Below, piece by piece: positions 1 to 6,965 of a stretch of 64,000 bases of DNA. Below the pieces are notes generated by a model. It made no database searches, was not told the origin of the DNA, and saw only the letters and a list, made by a program, of their open reading frames with translations. Each line of letters begins with the position of its first letter. The stretch's first letter is position 1. The position numbers and the translations under genes are program-made. Where the stretch lies: assembly GCF_900099805.1 (NCBI RefSeq), contig NZ_FNDR01000012.1, positions 124,001 to 188,000 on the forward strand. Direction: 5' to 3'. Source of the DNA: Variovorax sp. OV700 (GTDB lineage: Bacteria > Pseudomonadota > Gammaproteobacteria > Burkholderiales > Burkholderiaceae_C).

Positions 1-1
1 T

Positions 2-577
2 GCCGGGACGCTGGTCTACCTGGCCATTGCCGCCGTCGTATGGCGGCACGCGGCCGAGGCGCTGGCCCATCCGCCCGAGCAGCCGGCCGATGCTGCGCTG
101 ATCCTGGGCAACCGCGCCTACCTCAAGGGCAAGCCCAATCCCTGCCTCACGGGCCGCGTCGACACCGGCATTGCGCTGGCCAATGCGGGCCGCGTGAAGC
201 AGCTGGTGCTGTCGGGCGGCGTCGACAAGGAAGACGGCCGCATCGAAGCCGAGGTGATGGAGCGCCATGCGCGCGCCGAGGGCTATGCCGGTCCGCTGCT
301 GCTGGAGCCGGCCTCCACCTCGACCCGGCTGAACCTGGCGATGTCGAGCCCGATGCTGAAGGCGGCGGGCGTGCGCAGCGTCATCGTGGTGTCGGAGCCC
401 TATCACCTGTGGCGCGTGGAGCGCCTGGTGCGGGCCAGCGGCTTCGACAAGGAATTCGACGTTCAGTATGCGGCCGCCGACACGAGTTGCTGGCGCCGCT
501 GGGGCATGGTTTTCAAGGGCGCGTTGCGCGAGCCGCTGGCTGTCGTGAACAATGCATTCAATGGCTACCTCCACTGA
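2..577 (+). CDS. YdcF/ElyC/SanA-family (DUF218) protein, 5' end missing
   Basis: The reading frame is open from the window edge, so the true start lies outside; 191 residues are visible. The first residues are hydrophobic and look like the end of a membrane anchor. They are followed by ALILGNRAYLKGKPNP, then LVLSGGVDKEDGR, and later VIVVSEPYHLWR. This pattern (a hydrophobic strand, a small-residue loop, an LSGG strand and a SEPYHLWR strand/helix) is typical of the DUF218 fold. Family members are inner-membrane proteins linked in some bacteria to envelope integrity or vancomycin resistance (SanA, ElyC). Substrate and reaction are unknown. The last 17 bp overlap the preferred xerC start, so the two are probably translated together. 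Family assignment is fairly secure; function is not. Confidence 0.75.
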   Translation, partial: AGTLVYLAIAAVVWRHAAEALAHPPEQPADAALILGNRAYLKGKPNPCLTGRVDTGIALANAGRVKQLVLSGGVDKEDGRIEAEVMERHARAEGYAGPLLLEPASTSTRLNLAMSSPMLKAAGVRSVIVVSEPYHLWRVERLVRASGFDKEFDVQYAAADTSCWRRWGMVFKGALREPLAVVNNAFNGYLH

Positions 578-1586
578 GACGGCTGGCACGGCCGCCGCGC
601 CGCCCTGGGTCGAAAAATACCTGGAGCATGTGCGCGTGGAACGCCGGCTGGCGCCGCGCACGGTCGAGCTCTACGCCATTCACCTCCAGGCGCTCGCGGC
701 CAACGCCGCGGAGGCCGGGCTTTCGCTCGACCGCGTGCAAACGGCCCACATCCGGCGCTGGATGGCGCAACTGCACAGCGCCGGGCGCGAGCCGCGCGGC
801 ATTGCACTGGTGCTCTCATGCTGGCGCAGCTTCTATCGCTGGCTCGGCAACGAGGGGCTGGTGGGCTTCAATCCGGTGAAGGACGTGCATGCGCCCAAGG
901 CCGCGCGGCCGCTGCCCAAGGCGCTGGCAGTCGACGACGCGGTGCGGCTCGCCGAAATGTACGACCCCGAGGCCGATCCCTGGACCGAGGCGCGCGACGG
1001 CGCCATTGTCGAAGTGCTCTACGGCTGCGGCCTGCGCGTGAGCGAACTCACCGGCCTCGATGCGCAGGCCAGCAGCACGGCCCGCGGCTGGGTCGATCTC
1101 GACGCGCTGGAAGCCAACGTGCTCGGCAAGGGCAGCAAGCGGCGCCTGGTGCCGATCGGCGGCAAGGCGGCCGAAGCGCTGCGCGACTGGCTCGCGGTGC
1201 GCGGCGAATGCCCGGCGCTGGCAACGGCCGGCCTGCGCGACCCCGCGGGCGCGGCGGCGCTCTTCATCAGCAGCAAGGGCGTGCGGATGTCGTCGCAGGC
1301 GGTATGGAAGCTGTTGCGCGAGCGCAGCCTCAAGGCCGGCCTGGCGGCGCCGGTGCATCCGCACATGCTGCGGCACTCGTTTGCGAGCCACGTGCTCCAG
1401 TCGAGCAGCGACCTGCGCGCCGTGCAGGAGCTGCTGGGCCACGCCAATATCTCGACCACGCAGATCTATACCCGGCTGGATTTTCAGCACCTGGCCAAGG
1501 CCTATGACGCGGCCCACCCGCGCGCGCAGGCGCGACCCGAGGGCACGCGGCCGCGGCCCAAAAAAGACAACGACAACAAACAATGA
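561..1586 (+). CDS. xerC: Tyrosine site-specific recombinase XerC
   Basis: This 341-residue tyrosine recombinase acts with XerD at dif to resolve chromosome dimers. The N-terminal SAM-like core-binding domain covers about residues 15-105. The catalytic domain carries the full set of family residues: Arg in GCGLRVSEL, Lys in GKGSKRR, HxxR in HMLRHSFASH, His in ELLGHANIS, and the nucleophile Tyr in TQIYTRLD. The C-terminus is a basic tail. ATG 561 is preferred; ATG 552 in the same frame would add three residues. Both overlap the upstream gene, and the stop overlaps the rlmI start (ATGA). XerC rather than XerD is inferred from length, sequence feel and the common neighbourhood of xerC in Burkholderiales; a phage integrase is unlikely because no mobile-element signs surround it. 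Confidence 0.9.
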   Translation: MATSTETAGTAAAPPWVEKYLEHVRVERRLAPRTVELYAIHLQALAANAAEAGLSLDRVQTAHIRRWMAQLHSAGREPRGIALVLSCWRSFYRWLGNEGLVGFNPVKDVHAPKAARPLPKALAVDDAVRLAEMYDPEADPWTEARDGAIVEVLYGCGLRVSELTGLDAQASSTARGWVDLDALEANVLGKGSKRRLVPIGGKAAEALRDWLAVRGECPALATAGLRDPAGAAALFISSKGVRMSSQAVWKLLRERSLKAGLAAPVHPHMLRHSFASHVLQSSSDLRAVQELLGHANISTTQIYTRLDFQHLAKAYDAAHPRAQARPEGTRPRPKKDNDNKQ

Positions 1587-2803
1587 AAACCCTCCGCCTC
1601 AAGCCCGGCAAGGAGCGCTCGCTAGCGCGCCGCCATCCCTGGATTTTCGAATCCGCCATTGCACGCGGCGGTGCCGATTCGGGCGAGACGGTGCGCGTCG
1701 AATCCCATGACGGCGCCTTCCTGGCCTGGGCCGCGTTCAGCCCGATTTCCAAGATCCGCGCGCGGGCCTGGAGCTTTGTCGAAACACAGCGCATCGACGC
1801 GGCCTTTCTTGCCTCGGTGTGCGCCCGCGCGGTGGCGGCCCGGTCGCTTTTCGACCTGCAGAGCGACGGTGTCCGGCTGGTCCACGGCGAGGCCGATGGG
1901 CTCCCGGGCCTCATCGTCGACCGCTACGGCGACACGCTGGTCGCGCAGTTCTTGTCGGCCGGCGTCGAGCGCTGGAAGGCCGTCATTGCCGACGCCCTGC
2001 TCGAAGCCACCGGCTTGCACAAGCTCTACGAGCGTTCCGACGCCAGCGGCCGCGAGCGCGAAGGCCTGAAGCCCGTCACGGGCTGGCTGCGCGGGGAGGG
2101 CGCCACCGAAATCACGATCCGCGAGCACGGCTGGAAGCTCTCGCTCGACATTGCGACCGGCCACAAGACCGGCTTCTACCTGGACCAGCGCGACAGCCGC
2201 CAGCGCTTTGCCGAGCTGGCCCAGCATCGGCGCTTTCGGCGCGTGCTCAACTGCTTTTGCTACACCGGTGGCTTTACCGTGGCCGCGCTCGCGGGCCTGC
2301 GGGCGGCCGGCGCGGTGGAGGGCGCCGAGCTGGTGTCGGTCGATTCGTCGCAGCCGGCGCTCGAAAAGGCGCGTGCCAATCTGGCGCTGAACGGCTTCGG
2401 CGGTGAGGGCTCGGGCGTGAAGGCCGAGTTTCTGGACGCCAACGTCAACACCGTGCTGCGCGAGTTCATCGAACAGGGCCGCACCTTCGACGCGATCGTG
2501 CTCGACCCGCCCAAGTTCGCGCCCACGGCGGCCCATGCCGAGCGCGCCGCCCGCGCCTACAAGGACATCAACCGTCTCGCGCTCAAGCTGCTGGAGCCCG
2601 GCGGCGTGCTGCTGACTTTTTCCTGCTCGGGCGGCATCAGCGCGGACCTGTTCCACAAGATCGTGGCTTCGGCGGGCATCGACGCCCAAGTGGACGGTTA
2701 CATCAGCGAACGATTGGGCGCGGCCCCCGACCATCCGATGACCATCGAGTTTCCGGAGGGCGAATATTTGAAGGGCCTGGTGGTGGTGCGAAAGCCGGCT
2801 TGA
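1583..2803 (+). CDS. rlmI: 23S rRNA (cytosine-5) methyltransferase RlmI-like
   Basis: The 406-residue product has the two-part layout of the RlmI/YccW family: an N-terminal PUA-like RNA-binding domain (about 1-75, with LKPGKERSLARRHPWIFESAI) and a class I Rossmann methyltransferase domain. Visible motifs are GHKTGFYLDQR before the fold, motif I LNCFCYTGGFTV, motif IV VLDPPKF and motif VI TFSCSGG with the catalytic Cys. Known family members methylate C1962 of 23S rRNA using S-adenosylmethionine. Length matches the E. coli enzyme (about 396). Its ATG overlaps the xerC stop by 4 bp, so it is probably co-translated with xerC. Modified base and position are inferred from homology. Confidence 0.88.
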   Translation: MKTLRLKPGKERSLARRHPWIFESAIARGGADSGETVRVESHDGAFLAWAAFSPISKIRARAWSFVETQRIDAAFLASVCARAVAARSLFDLQSDGVRLVHGEADGLPGLIVDRYGDTLVAQFLSAGVERWKAVIADALLEATGLHKLYERSDASGREREGLKPVTGWLRGEGATEITIREHGWKLSLDIATGHKTGFYLDQRDSRQRFAELAQHRRFRRVLNCFCYTGGFTVAALAGLRAAGAVEGAELVSVDSSQPALEKARANLALNGFGGEGSGVKAEFLDANVNTVLREFIEQGRTFDAIVLDPPKFAPTAAHAERAARAYKDINRLALKLLEPGGVLLTFSCSGGISADLFHKIVASAGIDAQVDGYISERLGAAPDHPMTIEFPEGEYLKGLVVVRKPA

Positions 2804-2886
2804 CCCCGCACCAACGCAACTGAGTGGCATTGGCTAAACTGCCGGCCAATTCTTTTTCTTCCTGTTTTCCGCCTTCGGAGCACACC

Positions 2887-3933
2887 ATGGCCCTTATTCC
2901 CGCCACCATCCTCACCGGCTTTCTGGGCTCGGGCAAAACCACGCTGCTCAAGCGCATCCTGACGGAAGCCCACGGCCAGAAAATCGCGGTGATCGAGAAC
3001 GAGTTTGGCGAAGAGAACATCGACAGCGACATCCTCGTGACCGAGTCGAAAGAGCAGATCATCCAGATGAGCAACGGCTGCGTCTGCTGCACCATCCGCG
3101 AAGACTTGCGCGAAGCGCTGCAGCTCTTGGCCGCCAAGAAGCGCCAGGGCCTGCTCGACTTCGACCGCGTGGTGATCGAGACCACGGGCCTCGCCGACCC
3201 CGGCCCCGTGGCGCAGACCTTCTTCATGGACGATGAGATTGCCGAGAGCTACCTGCTCGACTCCATCCTGACGCTGGTCGATGCCAAGCATGCGCCGCAG
3301 CAGCTCAACGACCGCCAGGAAGCGCGCCGCCAGGTGGGCTTTGCCGACCAGATCTTCATCAGCAAGAGCGAGCTGGTGTCGGCCGAAGAAACCGAGGCGC
3401 TGATTCACCGGCTGAAGCACATGAACCCGCGCGCACCGCAGCAGAAGGCCCATTTTGGCGACGTGCCGCTGAAGGACATCTTCGACCTGCGTGGCTTCAA
3501 CCTGAACGCCAAGCTGGACATCGACCCCGACTTCCTGAAGGAAGAAGAGGCGCACGACCATGACCACGCGCATGGCGAAAATTGCGACCATCCCTCGCAC
3601 AAGCAAGAGGGGCACGGCCACCATCACCACACCGATGACGACGTGAAGAGCTTCGTCTACAAGGCTGATCGGCCCTTCGACCCGGCCAAGCTCGAAGACT
3701 TCCTGGGCGCCATCGTCAACATTTATGGCCCGCGCATGCTGCGCTACAAGGGCGTGCTGAGCATGAAGGGCACCGAGCGCAAAGTCATTTTCCAGGGCGT
3801 GCACCAGCTGATGGGCAGCGACCTGGGCCCGGAGTGGGGCAAGGACGAAGTGCGCCAGAGCCGCATGGTGTTCATCGGCATCGAGCTGCCGCGCGAAATC
3901 CTGGAGCAGGGGCTCGAGCAGTGCCTCGTTTGA
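2887..3933 (+). CDS. CobW/YjiA-family GTP-binding metallochaperone-like protein
   Basis: This 348-residue G3E-family P-loop GTPase has Walker A GFLGSGKTT at residues 9-17, the family metal-binding motif GCVCC (CxCC) near residue 65, and ETTGLADP. The C-terminal CobW_C domain follows a histidine-rich loop (about residues 220-250, with runs such as HDHDHAHGENCDH and GHHHH) that very likely binds zinc or another transition metal. Family members (YjiA, ZigA/ZagA, CobW) hand metals to client enzymes. ATG 2887 starts the conserved MALIPATILTGFLGSGKT block and is preceded by CGGAGC; the longer open frame from 2824 has no support. A candidate -10 (TAAACT) lies near 2834. I saw no clear Zur box, so zinc starvation control is not shown. 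The metal and client are unknown. Confidence 0.85.
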   Translation: MALIPATILTGFLGSGKTTLLKRILTEAHGQKIAVIENEFGEENIDSDILVTESKEQIIQMSNGCVCCTIREDLREALQLLAAKKRQGLLDFDRVVIETTGLADPGPVAQTFFMDDEIAESYLLDSILTLVDAKHAPQQLNDRQEARRQVGFADQIFISKSELVSAEETEALIHRLKHMNPRAPQQKAHFGDVPLKDIFDLRGFNLNAKLDIDPDFLKEEEAHDHDHAHGENCDHPSHKQEGHGHHHHTDDDVKSFVYKADRPFDPAKLEDFLGAIVNIYGPRMLRYKGVLSMKGTERKVIFQGVHQLMGSDLGPEWGKDEVRQSRMVFIGIELPREILEQGLEQCLV

Positions 3934-3945
3934 GACCCTGACTTG

Positions 3946-4057
3946 CTCCTTCCCCCGCTGGGGGAAGGTTGGGATGGGGGCGGGCCCTCGATCGGGCGCC
4001 GCGCCTTTTTGGGAGGCCGTCGTGCCCCCACCCCGGCCCTCCCCCAGTGGGGGAGGG
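3946..4057. repeat. Pair of inverted REP-like repeats between convergent genes
   Basis: Two perfect 9-bp hairpins flank this interval: CCTTCCCCC-GCT-GGGGGAAGG at 3948-3968 and CCCTCCCCC-AGT-GGGGGAGGG at 4037-4057. Each is followed, reading away from the hairpin towards the middle, by a related G-rich tail (about TTGGGATGGGGGCGGG on the left, and on the complementary strand CCGGGGTGGGGGCA on the right). They are therefore two copies of one repeat unit of about 33 bp in opposite orientation, the layout of a bacterial BIME/REP element. The element sits between the stops of the plus-strand CobW gene and the minus-strand DUF945 gene. It could also slow transcription from both sides, although no long T-run follows either hairpin. 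Confidence 0.75.
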
Positions 4058-4074
4058 AGGAACCGCCCCGGGGC

Positions 4075-5541
4075 CTACTTGCCCATGCCGCCCAGCGGCT
4101 TGCCGTTGATCTTCAGGCTGCCTTCGCTGTATTCGAGCTGGCTCGTGATGTCGGTGCCGTCGCGCTTGACGAAGTTCATGGCTTCGCCTTGCTCGACCAG
4201 CCCCGCCACCATTTCGGGCGGCGGCGTCTGGCCGCTTTCGGCGCCGGTGGCGGCAATCTGCTCGAGCCATTGCATCGGCAGGCGCGCATTGGCCTTGAGC
4301 ACGCCGCGCTTCATCAGCAGCGCCATGCCCGGCGCCTGCAGGTCTTCGTCGGTCACGCCGACCATGCCGGCCGTGTAGCTGATCTCGCCGCGCTTGCCGC
4401 CGATTTCGACCAGCAGCTTGTCCAGGCCCATTTCCGGGTTGTACTTGGCCATGGCCTTCAGGTCGGGCGCCAGCTGGTCCATCAGCGTCTGCATGGCCGC
4501 TTGCGACGCCTTGGCGCCGCCCTTGCCGCAGCCGTTGATGGCGCTCGACTTCAGCCAGGCATCGGCCAGCTTCTTGTAGCCGGCGGCGTGAATGCGGCGC
4601 CCGCCGCTGCTCATCTCGAACTTGTCGATCTTGGTTTCGCCGATCTTGCCGGCGCCCTTGATCGTGCCGGTCGATGCGTAAAGCCCGTCCTTGATGCTGG
4701 CATCGGCAAGCATGTCGATGTTCTGCAACAGCACGGTCGGCAGGGCCTTGCCCTCGGCGCCTTCGGCGGTGCCCAGGCCCTTGGGGGCGGCAAATTCGAA
4801 GCTTTCGAGGCGGCCTTCGGTTTTGCCGGTGGCCAGGATCCAGCCCGCGCTGCTGTCCATGTCGGCCTTGCCGGTCAGCTTGCCCATCTTCATGGTGGCG
4901 CCGGTGCGCACGTCGCTGACGTCCAGCCCCGGCATGGTCAGGTCGTAGTGCACCTGGGTGCGGGCACCGTTCACCTCGATGCGGGCTTGCGCGCCTTGCC
5001 AGATGAACTGGGCCTTGCCTTCGTCGGTCACCTTGGCCGGCGCCACGGTCAGGTCGCTGGTGTAGCCGCCGTCGAAGCCCACCTTGGTGTAAGCCGTGAG
5101 GGGCTTGGCCTTGCCGAAGAGCTGTTCGGCCTTGGCCTGGCTCTTCACGTCGAGCACCAGTTCGCTGTCGATGGTGGCTGCCGCCAGCGTGCCACCTGCG
5201 AGCGGGCCGTGGCGGATGGTGTCGCGGAAGGTGAGCCGCACAGGCTTGAATGGTGCGGCGGATTCGCCGTCTTCTTCGTCGTCACCTTCGGCCGGCTTGA
5301 TGGCGGGGACTTGCGCGGTTTGTGCCGCGCATCCGATCTCGATCGTCACGATGCTGACGGCGCCGAAGAAGCCCTTTTCATAGCTGCGATCGACCACCCG
5401 CACCAGCGCGGTCTGCTTCGGCAACTCGTCCAGCGCGGTGTCGAAGACGGACTTGATTTTTGTGCCCGCCCACCACGTGCTGCCGCCATAGGCAAGCGCA
5501 ATGGCGGCTGCCAGCGCGCCCAAAACTGCTTTTTTGCTCAC
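4075..5541 (-). CDS. DUF945/YdgA-family envelope protein
   Basis: This is a 488-residue protein with an N-terminal hydrophobic segment (SKKAVLGALAAAIALAYGGSTWW), either a signal anchor or a signal peptide, followed by WAGTKIKSVFDTALDELPKQ, which resembles the start of YdgA/DUF945 proteins. The rest is a long beta-rich region without catalytic motifs, presumably periplasmic. Families with this start are poorly characterised. The start codon is GTG at 5541, with GAGAAGAA about 8 bp upstream as ribosome binding site. It is divergent from dksA and convergent with the CobW gene, so it is probably a single-gene transcript. Length suits the family (about 450-500). Confidence 0.75.
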   Translation of the reverse strand: MSKKAVLGALAAAIALAYGGSTWWAGTKIKSVFDTALDELPKQTALVRVVDRSYEKGFFGAVSIVTIEIGCAAQTAQVPAIKPAEGDDEEDGESAAPFKPVRLTFRDTIRHGPLAGGTLAAATIDSELVLDVKSQAKAEQLFGKAKPLTAYTKVGFDGGYTSDLTVAPAKVTDEGKAQFIWQGAQARIEVNGARTQVHYDLTMPGLDVSDVRTGATMKMGKLTGKADMDSSAGWILATGKTEGRLESFEFAAPKGLGTAEGAEGKALPTVLLQNIDMLADASIKDGLYASTGTIKGAGKIGETKIDKFEMSSGGRRIHAAGYKKLADAWLKSSAINGCGKGGAKASQAAMQTLMDQLAPDLKAMAKYNPEMGLDKLLVEIGGKRGEISYTAGMVGVTDEDLQAPGMALLMKRGVLKANARLPMQWLEQIAATGAESGQTPPPEMVAGLVEQGEAMNFVKRDGTDITSQLEYSEGSLKINGKPLGGMGK

Positions 5542-5879
5542 GATTTCTTCTCTTGTATGAATTGTTGGTCGACCCGCACCGTCCCTCGGCGGCTTTGGCA
5601 GGCCTTCGTTGCCCCCTCCGGCAACGGTGGCGATGCTACCGGAGGCAGCCCGGTTGCAGGCACATCCCCCTTCATTTCGAGTTCTCTATACAATCGCGCG
5701 CCTGTTCCGGCAGCCACGCCCTCGTCCGAACGACGGGATGTGGCTTCCGATACGGGGCGCCGCACGTTTCTGGCGGGCTTTCGGGGGTATAACCCCGGGG
5801 TTCGTCACTGCGAGCACTCCGACGAGTGGAGCCCAGGCGGCTTGAAACCCGCAAAGGCTCCCTTGGGAGGAGACACCCA
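5542..5879. other. 338-bp divergent intergenic region with the dksA promoter and leader
   Basis: This gap separates the minus-strand DUF945 gene from dksA. On the plus strand, TATACAAT at 5687-5694 is the best -10-like element. If used, transcription begins near 5702 and leaves a leader of about 178 nt before the GTG at 5880. The leader holds small hairpins: CGGGG-GTATAA-CCCCG around 5784-5800, CACTC-CGAC-GAGTG around 5814-5828, and CTCCC-TT-GGGAG around 5859-5870. The last includes part of the GGAGGAG ribosome binding site. No convincing -35 was found, and no known riboswitch class was recognised. Confidence 0.45.
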
Positions 5880-6917
5880 GTGAAAGCGCGTTCCAGTTCG
5901 TTCAAGGAGCCAGTCACCGTGAAGAAACCCGCCGCCAAGGCCACGCCAGCAACCAAGCCCGCCGCTAAAAAAGCGGTGGCTGCAAAGCCGGCTGTACCCG
6001 CGGCGAAAAAAATCTCTTCCGCTGCAAAAGCTCCGACCACGAAAGAAAAAAGCGCTCCAAAGAAGCCAGCAACGCCATCGGCCAAGGCCGCGACCGTTGC
6101 AAAGCCCGTCAAGCCTGCAAAGTCCGTTGCGGCGCCGGTGGCATCCGCCCCGGCCAAGAGTGCAACCAAAACTGCAGTTGCGGGTCTACCGCCATCCAAA
6201 ACCGTCGGCCGCACTGCTGCCGTTCCTTCTGCCCCTCCGATCCCAATGAAAAAAACGGCTGCCGCCTCTTCTTCCGCCACGGCGACACCTTCGATGCCTG
6301 TTCAGACCGCTGCACCCGCGCCCGCGCGAGGTGGCCGCGTGTCCCGGCTGTCGCAGCTGACCGTGCCTTCCATGCCGCAATCGGTGGCTTCCACCGCTGC
6401 AAAGTCTTCGTTCTCGCAGGCGCCTTCCAATGCGCTGGTGCCGCCGCCCCCCGTGGCGGTGAAAAAAGACCCGAAGCTCGCCAACAACTGGAAAACCAAG
6501 TCGGTTGATGAGTTGAGCGACGCCGAAGTCATCGCGATGCCCGACACCGAGTACATGAACGAAAAGCAGATGGCGTTCTTCCGCCTGAAGCTGGTCGAAC
6601 TCAAGCGCGGCATCCTCGAAAACGCCGGCGAAACCACCGAGCATCTGCGTGAAGACACCGTGGTGGTGCCCGATCCGGCCGACCGCGCCACCATCGAGGA
6701 AGAGCATGCGCTCGAACTGCGCACGCGCGACCGCGAGCGCAAGCTGCTCAAGAAGATCGAGCAGTCGATCCAGCGCATCGACGCCGGCGACTACGGCTAC
6801 TGCGACGAAACCGGCGAACCCATCGGTGTCGGCCGCCTGCTGGCCCGACCCACCGCCACGCTGTCGCTCGAAGCGCAGCAGCGCCGCGAACTCAAGCAGA
6901 AGATGTTCGGGGACTGA
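5880..6917 (+). CDS. dksA: RNA polymerase-binding transcription factor DksA with long basic N-terminal tail
   Basis: The last 146 or so residues are a clear DksA: the coiled-coil tip motif DPADRA, then EEEHALELRTRDRERKLLKKI, then the zinc-finger region YGYCDETGEPIGVGRLLARPTATLS. Only one of the four classical zinc cysteines is present, as in several non-E. coli DksA proteins, so it may fold without zinc. DksA enters the polymerase secondary channel and works with ppGpp on stringent control. Before the core lie about 199 residues rich in Lys, Ala, Pro, Thr and Ser, histone-tail-like and probably disordered, making 345 residues against about 150 in E. coli. GTG 5880 is chosen because GGAGGAG lies 7 bp upstream; GTG 5920 would be an alternative. 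The tail's role is unknown. Confidence 0.85.
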   Translation: MKARSSSFKEPVTVKKPAAKATPATKPAAKKAVAAKPAVPAAKKISSAAKAPTTKEKSAPKKPATPSAKAATVAKPVKPAKSVAAPVASAPAKSATKTAVAGLPPSKTVGRTAAVPSAPPIPMKKTAAASSSATATPSMPVQTAAPAPARGGRVSRLSQLTVPSMPQSVASTAAKSSFSQAPSNALVPPPPVAVKKDPKLANNWKTKSVDELSDAEVIAMPDTEYMNEKQMAFFRLKLVELKRGILENAGETTEHLREDTVVVPDPADRATIEEEHALELRTRDRERKLLKKIEQSIQRIDAGDYGYCDETGEPIGVGRLLARPTATLSLEAQQRRELKQKMFGD

Positions 6918-6965
6918 GCCGGCCATACAAAAAAAGAGAACCTGATCGCCTCGAAGTTTTTGTCG

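Noticed and set aside
561..1586. Integrase of a mobile element instead of XerC
   Set aside because: No attachment-site repeats, tRNA, or other mobile genes flank it; it is translationally coupled to housekeeping genes on both sides.
2824..2886. N-terminal extension of the CobW gene from 2824
   Set aside because: The extra residues are Ser/Phe/Pro-rich without family similarity, and the segment holds a promoter-like TAAACT and the ribosome binding site of ATG 2887.
5759..5879. Known riboswitch in the dksA leader
   Set aside because: I compared it by memory with SAM, SAH, TPP, cobalamin, glycine and c-di-GMP patterns and found no match; only generic hairpins remain, reported as such. A covariance-model search would be decisive.
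3943..5883. Long open frame of 646 codons on the plus strand, opposite the DUF945 gene
   Set aside because: It mirrors the minus-strand DUF945 gene, is rich in Gly/Ala/His/Arg as expected for antisense frames in high-GC DNA, and runs through the REP pair. The minus-strand frame has a signal anchor, a ribosome binding site and family resemblance.
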